Position numbers and translations under genes: made by a program. A stretch of DNA of 46,713 bases from assembly GCF_022129445.1 (NCBI RefSeq), contig NZ_JADQAQ010000006.1, forward strand, positions 1-46,713. Reading direction: 5' to 3'. Below, in pieces: positions 8,826 to 17,829 of the stretch; position 1 is the stretch's first letter, and each line of letters opens with the position of its first letter. Below the pieces are notes generated by a model. The model ran no database searches and had not been told where the DNA came from. It was given only the letters and a program-made list of their open reading frames with translations. The DNA comes from Photobacterium sp. Ph5 (lineage in GTDB: Bacteria; Pseudomonadota; Gammaproteobacteria; Enterobacterales; Vibrionaceae).

Positions 8826-8840
8826 GTGATAACTATTATC
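8822..8840. promoter_or_regulatory. Fur box upstream of response regulator
   Basis: GATAGTGATAACTATTATC matches the consensus GATAATGATAATCATTATC at 16 of 19 positions. It sits 34 bp upstream of the chosen ATG at 8874. It lies within the open frame that begins with a GTG at 8826, which is a reason to prefer the downstream start. Confidence 0.87.
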
Positions 8841-8873
8841 AATAAAATAACAGATATTTGGCTAGGGATTGGC

Positions 8874-9581
8874 ATGAATATAGATAAGGTCCATCATTCA
8901 AGAACAATCTTAATTGTGGAACCTGATCATAATTATGGTCAGCAGTTAATTGAACTGTTTTGGCGTGAAGGTTTTGTGATCAAACGTTGTCAATCTGCAC
9001 TTGAAGCTGAAAACGTTTATAAAAATGCGATAGTAGATCTTATGTTGGTCTCTAATCAATTACCTGAAATGAAGGGTTTTACGTTTTTAAAACAGTGTCG
9101 ACAAGTTTCTCACATTCCTATTGTTTTATTAGCGTATAACTATAGTGATACAGAATGCGTAAACAGTTTTTTTCATGGTGTAGATGATTACATTCCACGT
9201 AAACAGCCGATTAAGGAAGTCTTGTGTCGTGTTATTGCGATTTTAAGACGTATTCAGCAGCGGCAATTACCGTCAAATAAAACCAAGTTATTAATTGTTG
9301 ATGATTTGAAAATGGATAAGCAAAGCTTAGCGGTAAGTTATAAAGAAACCACATTATCAATGACACCAATTCAATTTAATTTACTTTGGACATTAGCTTT
9401 TCAACAGAATCAAGTACTGAGTAAAGACTATTTATACCGACAGGTATTGTCACGTGAGTTTAGTTTATATGACCGCAGTTTAGATATGCACTTAAGCCGA
9501 GTTCGGCGAAAATTAGTATCGGCAGGTATGCCTGTTGAGCGGCTGAAAACGGCTCATGGCGTTGGTTACAGTTTTAATTAA
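8874..9581 (+). CDS. OmpR-type response regulator with degenerate receiver
   Basis: This 235-residue protein has an N-terminal receiver-like domain (about 10-125) and a C-terminal OmpR/PhoB winged helix (about 145-235, ending RLKTAHGVGYSFN). The receiver has lost its chemistry. The expected phospho-acceptor Asp is Ser60 (LMLVSNQLPEMKGF), the conserved Thr/Ser is Ala87 (VLLAYN), and the Lys region reads DYIPRKQP with altered spacing. The acidic pair survives only as Glu16 and Asp18. No histidine kinase is adjacent. I infer phosphorylation-independent control of the siderophore/receptor genes. The ATG at 8874 avoids the Fur box and gives a normal N terminus; a GTG at 8826 is possible but unlikely. 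Confidence 0.82.
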   Translation: MNIDKVHHSRTILIVEPDHNYGQQLIELFWREGFVIKRCQSALEAENVYKNAIVDLMLVSNQLPEMKGFTFLKQCRQVSHIPIVLLAYNYSDTECVNSFFHGVDDYIPRKQPIKEVLCRVIAILRRIQQRQLPSNKTKLLIVDDLKMDKQSLAVSYKETTLSMTPIQFNLLWTLAFQQNQVLSKDYLYRQVLSREFSLYDRSLDMHLSRVRRKLVSAGMPVERLKTAHGVGYSFN

Positions 9582-9588
9582 TATAAAA

Positions 9589-9618
9589 AAAGCTCTTATC
9601 TAAAGGTAAGGGCTTTTT
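9589..9618 (+). terminator. Rho-independent terminator after the regulator
   Basis: AAAGCTCTTATC (9589-9600) pairs over 12 bp, with two G-U pairs, with GGTAAGGGCTTT (9605-9616) around a TAAA loop and ends in a T tract. It lies 7 nt after the regulator stop and separates it from the receptor gene, which has its own Fur box. Confidence 0.87.
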
Positions 9619-9689
9619 CCATATTTATTAAGTGGTTGTGAAGTTGTAACAATTGTAAAAAGTATTTACATCTTAGTGCTTAGAAGCAA

Positions 9690-9708
9690 AATAATGATAA
9701 TTATTATC
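9690..9708. promoter_or_regulatory. Fur box upstream of TonB receptor
   Basis: AATAATGATAATTATTATC matches the Fur consensus at 17 of 19 positions, and the palindrome continues as TCATTA just after it. It lies 20 bp before the receptor ATG. This is the best Fur match in the window. Confidence 0.92.
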
Positions 9709-9728
9709 ATTAACAATGGAAAATTAAG

Positions 9729-11693
9729 ATGTTGAAAGGATGCAAATTCAAGCTGCTACCGACAACGGTTGCTGTCTCAAGTGCGTTGTTTACACAAATT
9801 GCGGTTGCCGACTCAGAAGGTGAACATGAAAAAATGGTTGTAATGGGTAACCCATTACAAGCGACAGAAGTGTTTATTGATTCTGAGCAGCTTGAACGAC
9901 AACAAGCCAACGATATCAATGATATTTTCCGCACAGATCCCGAAGTCAGTATCGGTGGTGGTACTGGCGTCGCTCAAAAGATTTATGTTCGTGGTTTAGA
10001 AGATAGTCAGCTAAACGTGACTATTGATGGTGCCGTTCAATCAGGCAATATTTTCCACCACCAAGGGCGTTTATCAATAGAACCAGAATTATTGAAACAA
10101 GTTGAAGTTGCGGCGGGTGCTGGACGTGCGACAGATGGTGCGGGTGCACTGGGCGGTGCGATTCGTTTTAAAACCAAAGATGCAGAAGACATGCTGCAAG
10201 GTGACGAACGTTTTGGTGGCTTAGTGAAGGCGGGCTACTATGATAATACCGAAGGGTATAAAACTAGCGTTAGCGGCTATGGTTACCTTACTGACAACGT
10301 AAGCGTTGTTGCTACTATGGTGTATAGCGATTTAGGCAACTACACAGATGGCGATGGTAACGAGCAGCCGTTTACTGAAGCACAAAACAAAGTTGGTTTT
10401 ATTAAGCTTGTTGGTGATATCACTGACGCACAAAAAATTACTTTAAGTTATGATCATCGCGATGATGAAGCGTATCGTAACTTCCGACCTCATTGGGCGG
10501 AAAGTAGAAAGAACTTCCCGCTTGATCAAGAGATGAACCGAGATACTTTCACGTTGAACTACGGTTTAAATCCTGCTGATAACCCATATCTTGAGCTAGA
10601 TGTTACCGCATATAACACTGAAACTGAGCTAAAACACAAGAGTCGTCCAGACGCACCTCGTGAAACAAATAATATCGCGAAAACACACAGCTATGGCGGT
10701 GATATTCGTAACACGAGTAGCTTTAACTCGTTTGCAATCACTTATGGTGTTGATTACCGTAAAGATACAACAGATGGCACATTCTTAGCTTATAGCCCTG
10801 ATACTTATGAGTTCAAAGGCACTGTCGCTGGCGTGTATGTACAGAGTGATTTCCGTATTGTTGAGCCGTTACTATTAAGTGTTGGTGGTCGTTACGATAC
10901 ATATGAATTAGAAGATTCTTACGGTACAGAAGTCGATCATTCAGGCTTTAGCCCTAATGTTAGCCTAAACTACAGCGTTATACCTGGCTTGAATGTTTAT
11001 GCAGGTTACGCAGAAGCTTTCCGTGGCGCACAGATCCCTGATTCATTTATGACTGATATTGAGTTAGATCCAAACCGTAAAGCAGAGCGAGCACATAATA
11101 CTGAGGTAGGTGCGAGCTGGGTAAACGGTGGTCTTAATTTATCTGCAACGGCATACATTAATAAAATTGACGATGTGGTCGGTAAAAGTGCGAAAAACCA
11201 AGGCGACTTAGAAACCAAAGGCTTCACTGCGCGTGCTGGCTACACCTTCAATGATTTAAGTATGTCATTAAGCTTCAACCACTCTCGCTCAGATCTTGAT
11301 GGTCAACGTTTAATTGATGAAAACTTTGGTATCGGTACCTCTACGGGTGATACATGGGTTGCGGATATTAATTACTATGTACTTGATAACTTGTTAATTG
11401 GTTATACAGGTCGCTATGTTGATCGTCTTGATGATGCGGTAGAAGTGGTTGAAATCTATAAAGGTGAGGAGTACGTCACTAACTATAGTGAAAAGCCAGG
11501 TTATGCCGTTCATGATATTTACAGCCAGTGGCAACCATTATCGGGCGAAGAGTTAACGCTCTCGCTGGCAGTTAAAAATCTCTTTGATAAAGATTATCGT
11601 GATCATGCTAGCTACGGTGATGTAAACGCTATTGCGAGTGCACCACGCGAGCCGGGTCGTGATATCCGCTTTAATGTTGCGTATGCCTTTTAA
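9729..11693 (+). CDS. TonB-dependent siderophore receptor
   Basis: This 654-residue outer-membrane receptor has a signal peptide ending near IAVADS (about residue 28), a TonB-box-like segment EKMVVMG at about 34-40, and a plug domain (about 45-170) with KIYVRGLEDSQLNVTIDG and GAGALGGAIRF. A 22-strand-type barrel follows, ending in the aromatic residue of FNVAYAF. It should import a ferric siderophore using TonB energy. Its position after a Fur box and between the asb operon and an ABC importer points to ferric petrobactin, but the ligand is inferred. No tonB/exbBD genes are in the window. Confidence 0.9.
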   Translation: MLKGCKFKLLPTTVAVSSALFTQIAVADSEGEHEKMVVMGNPLQATEVFIDSEQLERQQANDINDIFRTDPEVSIGGGTGVAQKIYVRGLEDSQLNVTIDGAVQSGNIFHHQGRLSIEPELLKQVEVAAGAGRATDGAGALGGAIRFKTKDAEDMLQGDERFGGLVKAGYYDNTEGYKTSVSGYGYLTDNVSVVATMVYSDLGNYTDGDGNEQPFTEAQNKVGFIKLVGDITDAQKITLSYDHRDDEAYRNFRPHWAESRKNFPLDQEMNRDTFTLNYGLNPADNPYLELDVTAYNTETELKHKSRPDAPRETNNIAKTHSYGGDIRNTSSFNSFAITYGVDYRKDTTDGTFLAYSPDTYEFKGTVAGVYVQSDFRIVEPLLLSVGGRYDTYELEDSYGTEVDHSGFSPNVSLNYSVIPGLNVYAGYAEAFRGAQIPDSFMTDIELDPNRKAERAHNTEVGASWVNGGLNLSATAYINKIDDVVGKSAKNQGDLETKGFTARAGYTFNDLSMSLSFNHSRSDLDGQRLIDENFGIGTSTGDTWVADINYYVLDNLLIGYTGRYVDRLDDAVEVVEIYKGEEYVTNYSEKPGYAVHDIYSQWQPLSGEELTLSLAVKNLFDKDYRDHASYGDVNAIASAPREPGRDIRFNVAYAF

Positions 11694-11703
11694 ATAAATG
11701 AAC

Positions 11704-11729
11704 AAGGAGAGACAGATGTCTCTCCTTTT
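11704..11729 (+). terminator. Hairpin terminator after the receptor
   Basis: AAGGAGAGACA (11704-11714) and TGTCTCTCCTT (11717-11727) form a perfect 11-bp stem with a 2-nt spacer and a short T run. It probably reduces read-through into the binding-protein gene 40 bp downstream. It may be a partial terminator, since no separate Fur box precedes that gene. Confidence 0.7.
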
Positions 11730-11768
11730 GTCGTTTAAGGCTAGGTGAATGTGATCAAAGGGAAAGTT

Positions 11769-12911
11769 ATGCCGCAATTTCTATCAATAAAAAATCGTCT
11801 TACTGCACTGCTCAGTGTTTGCTTGGTTTTATTTAGTACTCACAGTGTAGCTAAAAGCATCACTGTAACGGATTTAGCTGGGCGAGAAGTCGTAATATCT
11901 CAACCAGTTGAAAGATTACTGTTAAGTGAAAGTCGCTATATTCCCGCGTTAGCGATTTTAGAAGGCGATCAAGTGTTATCTCGCATTGTCGGTATGATGG
12001 GAGACATGAAGTTAGTGGATCCTGATTCTTATCAACAATATCAAACCGCGTTTCCTAACATCGATAATATTCCTCTGTTTGGTAAAGGCGCAACTGAGAG
12101 TTTTAGTTTAGAAACCGCATTAGCGCTTAAAGCGGATGTGGCTTTTTTAGGTGTAGAAGGTCATGGGCCTAATGCGCGAAATAGCGAAATTATTGAAATT
12201 TTAGAGCGTGCGGGTGTAACGGTTGTCTTTATCGATTTTCGCAAAGATCCGGTGAAAAATACCTTACGCAGCCTAGAAGTTATGGGCAAAGTACTTGGTC
12301 GTGAAGCGCAAGCGAAAAGCTATATTCAATTTTATAACCAAGAATTAGATAAGGTGAAGCAAGGTCTTGCCACGGTAAAACCTGAAGATGTCCCGACAGT
12401 CTTTCTTCATAGCCGTGTAGGCGTTAACGGTGAATGTTGTGAGACCATGGCACGAGGGATGGTTGCTCAAATGCTTGACTTTATTGGGGTGAAGAATATG
12501 GCGCAGCCATTACTTCCGGGATCTGTGGGCGTATTAAATCAAGAGTATTTATTAACGCATCAGCCTGATATTTATATTGGTACCGCTGTTGGTTCAACCC
12601 AAACTCAAAAAGAAGCACCGCAATATATCGTTCTTGGTACCAGTATTAGTGCCAAAGTAGCGCACCAGTCTTTGGCTGCCATTACTCAACGGCCGCCACT
12701 TAATCAATTAACCGCAGTGAAAAATAAACGGGCTTATTCTATCTGGCACCATTTTTATAATACGCCGCTCAATATTGTTGCTATTCAGACGTTTGCTAAA
12801 TGGGCCTACCCAAAAACGTTTGCTGAGCTCTCACCACAAAAAACATTAGAAACACTATATCGTGATTACCAGCCAGTGCCTCTTAATGGTACTTACTGGA
12901 TGGCGTTATAA
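11769..12911 (+). CDS. Periplasmic ferric-siderophore binding protein
   Basis: This 380-residue protein has a signal peptide (about 1-30, ending HSVAKS) followed by a FepB/TroA-type fold: ITVTDLAGREVVISQPVERLL at the start, then FSLETALALKADVAFL and a long connecting helix. It carries no lipobox, so a soluble periplasmic form is expected. It should capture the ferric siderophore after the receptor and pass it to the FecCD permease downstream. The frame opens at a GTG at 11745, but the ATG at 11769 follows AAAGGGA and starts a standard signal peptide, so I use it. Confidence 0.86.
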   Translation: MPQFLSIKNRLTALLSVCLVLFSTHSVAKSITVTDLAGREVVISQPVERLLLSESRYIPALAILEGDQVLSRIVGMMGDMKLVDPDSYQQYQTAFPNIDNIPLFGKGATESFSLETALALKADVAFLGVEGHGPNARNSEIIEILERAGVTVVFIDFRKDPVKNTLRSLEVMGKVLGREAQAKSYIQFYNQELDKVKQGLATVKPEDVPTVFLHSRVGVNGECCETMARGMVAQMLDFIGVKNMAQPLLPGSVGVLNQEYLLTHQPDIYIGTAVGSTQTQKEAPQYIVLGTSISAKVAHQSLAAITQRPPLNQLTAVKNKRAYSIWHHFYNTPLNIVAIQTFAKWAYPKTFAELSPQKTLETLYRDYQPVPLNGTYWMAL

Positions 12912-12947
12912 ATTAAATATCAGTGTTGTTTTAATTAATTCAATGAG

Positions 12948-12976
12948 CCGGATGACGTCACTGTTATCCGGTTTTT
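12948..12976 (+). terminator. Terminator-like hairpin between binding protein and permease
   Basis: CCGGATGAC (12948-12956) pairs with GTTATCCGG (12963-12971) around a 6-nt loop, followed by TTTTT. It lies 37 bp after the binding-protein stop. As the transporter genes look like one unit, it may attenuate rather than fully end transcription. Confidence 0.7.
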
Positions 12977-13001
12977 GGCTTTGTAAGATAAAGGAAATAT
13001 C

Positions 13002-14078
13002 ATGAAATCAGCCACATTAAGTGTTGATGAAAACCATCAAACAACCAGTTTGTCGCAGTGTTATCGGCGCTTTGTGATTAAACGAATTCTCTTGTTAAGT
13101 ATGATGGCGATAGCACTTGTCATTGCATGGGTTATTGATACTGCAACCGGCCCGTCTCAAATTGGCTTAAACCATATTTTTTCCGCGCTCTTTCAGCCTG
13201 AAGTACTCGATCCCGTCCAACAAGTTATTATTTTTGATGTCAGGATCCCTTACGCTTTAATGGCCATTGTTGTTGGTGCGGCATTAGGGTTAGCGGGGGC
13301 TGAAATGCAAACCTCTTTAAATAACCCGTTAGCAAGTCCGTTTACCTTAGGCATTGGTGCGGCTGCAACATTAGGCGCGGCGGTTGCTATCTTATTTGAC
13401 TGGTCATGGTTACCGTTTCGCTTTGACTACATTTTGCCTTTGTTTGCTTTTGCTTTTGCGCTTTTAGCATCACTGCTGGTGGTGGTGTTATCACGAAGCC
13501 AAGGCGCATCGGTCAATACCGTGATCTTGTTTGGTATTTCACTCTTTTTTGCCCTTAACGCCTTAGTCAGTTTATTAATGTTTGTCGCAGACAGTAATGC
13601 TTTACAACAGATAGTGTTTTGGACCATGGGCAGTTTGGTGCGAGCAAATAACGAAAAAGTGTTGATTGTCGCGCTTGTCTTTGCGGTGTGTTTCCCGCTT
13701 TCTATGCGTCAAGCATGGGCGATGACTGCGATTCGCTCGGGAGAGGATCAAGCAAGAAGTATCGGTATTCGCGTAGAACGCATGCGCTTAATGGTGCTGT
13801 TGAGAGTGAGCTTATTAACGGCTGTCGCTGTGGCGTTTGTGGGGGAAATTGGCTTTGTTGGGTTAGTCGGTCCTCATATAACAAGAATGTTATTAGGCGA
13901 AGATCATCGTTTTTTTCTTCCGGGTAGTGCCATTGCCGGTGCATTGTTGTTATCGCTGGCTTCTATCGCTAGTAAGAGTTTGATCCCAGGTGTGATTTTA
14001 CCGATTGGAATCGTAACATCATTAATTGGTATTCCATTCTTCATGAGCCTTATTTTATCGAGTAAAGGGAAGTTGTAA
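13002..14078 (+). CDS. FecCD-type ferric-siderophore permease
   Basis: This 358-residue inner-membrane permease of the FecCD/BtuC family has about nine or ten hydrophobic segments. It shows the family stretches VRIPYALMAIVVGAALGLAG, NPLASPFTLGIG and, near the C terminus, VGEIGFVGLVGPHITR, which contacts the ATPase. The ATG at 13002 follows AAAGGAAA. Only one permease gene is present, so a homodimer like BtuC2 is expected, whereas many siderophore importers use two permeases. Its stop overlaps the ATPase start by one base, showing coupling. Confidence 0.9.
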   Translation: MKSATLSVDENHQTTSLSQCYRRFVIKRILLLSMMAIALVIAWVIDTATGPSQIGLNHIFSALFQPEVLDPVQQVIIFDVRIPYALMAIVVGAALGLAGAEMQTSLNNPLASPFTLGIGAAATLGAAVAILFDWSWLPFRFDYILPLFAFAFALLASLLVVVLSRSQGASVNTVILFGISLFFALNALVSLLMFVADSNALQQIVFWTMGSLVRANNEKVLIVALVFAVCFPLSMRQAWAMTAIRSGEDQARSIGIRVERMRLMVLLRVSLLTAVAVAFVGEIGFVGLVGPHITRMLLGEDHRFFLPGSAIAGALLLSLASIASKSLIPGVILPIGIVTSLIGIPFFMSLILSSKGKL

Positions 14079-14854
14079 TGTCATTAAATATTAATAGCCT
14101 CACAACGGGGTATGGTCAGCAAAAGATCATTGAGCAACTTTCTGTTGAGCCGATCCAAAATGGTGAATTGGTGGCAGTATTAGGACCTAATGGGGTAGGT
14201 AAATCGACATTGCTCAAAGCGATAGCACGATTACAAAAATATCAAGGTGATGTGTCTCTTGATGGCGAAATATTAAGTCAGTTAGCCCTTAGCGAAAGTG
14301 CCAGAAGAATAGGTTACTTGCCACAAACACTGCCTCAGGCAAGCAGTCTTGTTGCTTATGAAATTGTATTTAGTGCTTGTCGCGCGGTAAAACCCGAACT
14401 GAGTAAAAGTTATATTGAGAAAATCATTGAAAAAATATTTTCCCAATTAGGAATAACCCATTTAGCACTTAAACAGCTTGCACAAATGTCGGGGGGGCAG
14501 CGACAGATGATCGGATTAGCGCAAGTGCTGATTCGAGAGCCTCGATTATTATTACTTGATGAGCCAACCAGTGCGTTAGATCTGCATTGGCAAATTAGTG
14601 TACTTCAGGCTGTAAAACAAAATTTGGCGCAAACAGGCGGCATTGGTCTTGTCGCGATCCATGACATAAATTTAGCATTACGTTTTTGCGATAAAGTGTT
14701 GGTTCTCAGCCCTGATGGATTGGTCGTGATGGGCAAAGGAGAGCAAGTGTTAACAGCAGAGGTATTACGTAAAGCCTATGGTGTCAAAGGACGAGTTGAG
14801 CAGTGTTCGCAAGGTTATCCGATCGTGCTGGTGGATGAAGCGATGAGTGCGTAA
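14078..14854 (+). CDS. ABC transporter ATPase for ferric siderophore
   Basis: This 258-residue FepC/FhuC-type ATPase has Walker A GPNGVGKST (about 36-44), signature MSGGQRQ, Walker B LLLLDEPTSALD and the switch His in VAIHDINLALRF. It powers the FecCD permease encoded immediately upstream (1-bp overlap). It is the last gene of the iron island, and a long inverted repeat follows the stop. Confidence 0.92.
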   Translation: MSLNINSLTTGYGQQKIIEQLSVEPIQNGELVAVLGPNGVGKSTLLKAIARLQKYQGDVSLDGEILSQLALSESARRIGYLPQTLPQASSLVAYEIVFSACRAVKPELSKSYIEKIIEKIFSQLGITHLALKQLAQMSGGQRQMIGLAQVLIREPRLLLLDEPTSALDLHWQISVLQAVKQNLAQTGGIGLVAIHDINLALRFCDKVLVLSPDGLVVMGKGEQVLTAEVLRKAYGVKGRVEQCSQGYPIVLVDEAMSA

Positions 14855-14857
14855 TTA

Positions 14858-14913
14858 ATTGCGTGCAGACTTTTTAGCTTTAGGTATATATAAGGTAAAA
14901 AGCTGTACGCAAT
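14858..14913. terminator. Long imperfect inverted repeat after the iron island
   Basis: ATTGCGTGCAG then CTTTTTAGCTT on the left pairs with AAGGTAAAAAGCTGTACGCAAT on the right. There is one extra A, a C·A-type mismatch and a further internal mismatch. It begins 4 bp after the ATPase stop and is probably its transcriptional end. The rest of the gap to 15099 shows no gene. Confidence 0.6.
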
Positions 14914-15099
14914 ATTAAGTGTTTTTATATCAGTTGGTTATGTTTGATTTTAGACATAAGCCTACAGGTGGTAAAAAACACGTTCACTTTTGTGCTGTTT
15001 TTAATAGTGAAAGGTGTACATAAGAAGTGATCCTCTTTAGCGGTGTCTTTTCAGCGCTTCCTAGAATCACGTCTCTATCATTTAATGGTGAATTTCGGC

Positions 15100-16407
15100 T
15101 TAATTATTCATCCATGAGTCAGGTACCTGTATTTTATTTGCTGGTAGTAATTGTCCTGTTGCATTTAAGATACGGTAGTAAGCGATCGTCTTATCGCTTT
15201 CGGATTTTAAGTAATCTTTACGTGCTTCAAATAACTCGTTTTCAGCATCAAGTAAATCAACTAATGATCGCTGTCCTAACTTAAATTGTTGTGCGTAACT
15301 TGCTTGTGTGTCTTTAGCTGCATTAATATGTTGTTTAATATAGTCAAGTTGTTCATATACATATTGGTAAGCGTTCCAAGCCAGCGTGGTACCTTCTACA
15401 ACTTGTCGATAAGTATAAGCTTCTGCGTCTTTTGAGTCTGATAGGCGGTATGCTAGTTCTCTTTCTTTGGCCATGTCTTTACCGCCTTTAAATAAGTTAT
15501 ATCGCATTTCAATTGTGGCATATGCCTGTTGCTTCGAGTTATCAAAACTATGATGTCTATCATAAGACTTATCTGACCAATCTTTTCCTAGCTCTAAATC
15601 AAATTGTGGTAGATAGTTTGATTTTACTGAATTTTGGTCGGCATGAATTGCATTTATGTTACTTAATGCTGCGTGAATCGTTGGATGATTTTTTTCTGCA
15701 ACTTGAATAGCATTATGTAGCGATTTAGGCATTACTGACATATTGAGGCTTGGTACTGTTAAGTCGGTTGGTTGTTCGTTTGTAACAACAATATATTCAG
15801 CACGTGCGTCTGCTAGATTGTTTTTTGCAGCAATTAAATTTGAACGAGCACGAGCTAAACGACCTCTGATTTGAGAAAGATCGGCAACGGAGCCTAAACC
15901 TGATTCTGTTTTTTCTTTAATACGTTGATAAATGTTTTTATGTTTTTCAACGTTGTTATTGGCAAGTGTTACCATCTTTTCTGCTTCAATATAGTGCATG
16001 TAAGCCTTAGCCACTTGTAGTGCCGTATCTTCTGCCATTGAAATCATGACCCATTGCTTAGCAAGGGTTTGATTATTTAATTTTTCTACTTGGTGCGTGG
16101 TGTAAAGACCATTAAAGATATTTTGGTGCAAGTTAAGACTAATATCGCCAGAGTAAGACTGTAAATTTTTGCTGTCTTTATCATCTGTGTTATCTGAGCG
16201 ATAACTTGAATGTAAATCAAGGCTAGGTAAGTAATCAGCTTTTTCTTGGGCGATTTGTTGTGCACTGGCTTTGTATTGATGCAAGGCTTGTAATACTTTT
16301 GGATTCGTTTGAATAGTATGAGACATGGCTTGCTCTAATGTTTCAGCTGATGCTGTTTGTGAAAAGAGAGCTGAAACGATAGTCAGTGTGATGATATTTT
16401 TTTTCAT
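15100..16407 (-). CDS. TolC/LapE-like outer-membrane factor of type I secretion
   Basis: This 435-residue protein has a signal peptide (about 1-21, ending TASAE). Two tandem outer-membrane-efflux repeats with long coiled-coil helices follow (for example NNVEKHKNIYQRIKEKTESG and LGQRSLVDLLDAENELFEAR, the usual TolC signatures). It would form the trimeric outer-membrane/periplasmic tunnel of the secretion system. It is the last gene of the minus-strand RTX operon, 39 bp after the membrane-fusion gene. A dedicated TolC paralogue next to an RTX adhesin is typical of LapBCE-type systems. Confidence 0.9.
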   Translation of the reverse strand: MKKNIITLTIVSALFSQTASAETLEQAMSHTIQTNPKVLQALHQYKASAQQIAQEKADYLPSLDLHSSYRSDNTDDKDSKNLQSYSGDISLNLHQNIFNGLYTTHQVEKLNNQTLAKQWVMISMAEDTALQVAKAYMHYIEAEKMVTLANNNVEKHKNIYQRIKEKTESGLGSVADLSQIRGRLARARSNLIAAKNNLADARAEYIVVTNEQPTDLTVPSLNMSVMPKSLHNAIQVAEKNHPTIHAALSNINAIHADQNSVKSNYLPQFDLELGKDWSDKSYDRHHSFDNSKQQAYATIEMRYNLFKGGKDMAKERELAYRLSDSKDAEAYTYRQVVEGTTLAWNAYQYVYEQLDYIKQHINAAKDTQASYAQQFKLGQRSLVDLLDAENELFEARKDYLKSESDKTIAYYRILNATGQLLPANKIQVPDSWMNN

Positions 16408-16446
16408 GAGTTATTGCCGCTGTTTTATTGCAAAAAAATGAGTAAG

Positions 16447-17829
16447 TTATCTTTCTTGGAATGCCATATCTTTGGCACGAAGAATCGGGTTTAGAATGTA
16501 ATCTAAAATGCTGCGTTTCCCGGTGATCACATCTACGGATGTCAGCATGCCGGGAATAATTGGCATCGGTGTACCATCTTTTTTGATCAGGCTAGAGTGC
16601 TTGGTTCTTACCTTGATGATGTAGTAACTGTTGCCTTTGTTATCTTGCGAAGTATCGGCACTGATGTTTTCTACCATGCCTTTTAGCCCGCCATAACGAG
16701 TAAAGTTATAAGCACTGACTTTGACGACAGCAGGTAGTCCTGGATGCAAAAAGGCAATGTCTTTTGGTGCAATCTTGGCTTCAATCAATAGCTGATCTTC
16801 GGTAGGAACGATTTCTAAAATATCGACCCCCGGTTTGATAACACCACCAATCGTGTTTATTTTGATTGATTTAATAGTGCCGTTTACCGGGGAGGTAATA
16901 ACAGCTTTGTCGACTTTATCTTTTGCGCCAACTTGTGCTTCTGTTAAGCGAGAAAGGCGAGCGCTCAATTCGTTGATCTTTTGGCGTACATCCTTTCTGT
17001 AATTGAGTACCGCTTCTTGGCGTTTTAGGATCGCTTCATCCTGCGCTGATTTCGCCTTTTCAATTTGGCTATATAGCTTTGAACGTTCGCCTTTCATGTC
17101 ATTCACTTTACGCTGCAATTGCAACATATCGACTTCTGATACAATGCCTTTTTTCGCCATAGGGATAGTCATGTTCAGCTCTTGATGAATCAGGCTTAAG
17201 CTGTTTTTTAGCGTGCTTAATTGCAGTGCTAGGGTGTGACTTTCCTGCTCTTTTTGAATGACCTGACGACCAAGAATATCGAGCTGATTAGAAAACTCTG
17301 CCATTCGGCTTTGATACTCTTCTTTTTGCTGCTGTACGAGGTGCTGCTCTGTTTTTTCGAGATCGGCAGAGAACTGTAACGGGGTCGTATTCATGGTGAC
17401 TTGCTTACGCCAGTCCGGTTCGTTTTGATCTATAGCGATGCTTTTTAACTCGTGCTGAAGACGTGTGATATTGGCATTTAAGCTATCCACTTCATCTTCT
17501 TGTTGGGCGAAATCAGATAAAAAGCGGGTGTCGTCGATGCGAGCGAGCGGTTGCCCTTTTTTGACCTGCATTCCTTCCTTTACATACATAGCTTCTAAAA
17601 TACCGCCATCCAAACTTTGAATGATTTGGACTTGTGACGAGGGGATCACTTTGCCGTTACCACGGGTAACTTGGTCAACATTGGCAAAATAGGCCCATAC
17701 AATGAAGGCAAAGATCATGGCGCAAAAAATACGGATAACCATGCGATGTAAGCGAGGAGATTCCATTAGCATGGCGCTATAGAGATCATCTGCCATCGCT
17801 AATTCGTCAGGCGTGTGTTGATTATTCAT
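16447..17829 (-). CDS. HlyD/LapC-like membrane-fusion protein
   Basis: This 460-residue adaptor has a short cytoplasmic N terminus and one membrane segment (about 30-50, IFCAMIFAFIVWAYFANV). A lipoyl-like half-motif follows (VIPSSQVQIIQSLDGGILE), then a long coiled-coil region (about 95-300), the second lipoyl half and a beta-barrel domain ending near the C terminus. It would link the ABC exporter to the TolC-like protein in the periplasm. The start overlaps the end of the exporter gene by 8 bp, which indicates translational coupling. Confidence 0.92.
   Translation of the reverse strand: MNNQHTPDELAMADDLYSAMLMESPRLHRMVIRIFCAMIFAFIVWAYFANVDQVTRGNGKVIPSSQVQIIQSLDGGILEAMYVKEGMQVKKGQPLARIDDTRFLSDFAQQEDEVDSLNANITRLQHELKSIAIDQNEPDWRKQVTMNTTPLQFSADLEKTEQHLVQQQKEEYQSRMAEFSNQLDILGRQVIQKEQESHTLALQLSTLKNSLSLIHQELNMTIPMAKKGIVSEVDMLQLQRKVNDMKGERSKLYSQIEKAKSAQDEAILKRQEAVLNYRKDVRQKINELSARLSRLTEAQVGAKDKVDKAVITSPVNGTIKSIKINTIGGVIKPGVDILEIVPTEDQLLIEAKIAPKDIAFLHPGLPAVVKVSAYNFTRYGGLKGMVENISADTSQDNKGNSYYIIKVRTKHSSLIKKDGTPMPIIPGMLTSVDVITGKRSILDYILNPILRAKDMAFQER

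Noticed and set aside
8826..8873. GTG start for the response regulator
   Set aside because: It would place the Fur box inside the coding sequence and add an atypical N-terminal extension; the ATG at 8874 fits the family.
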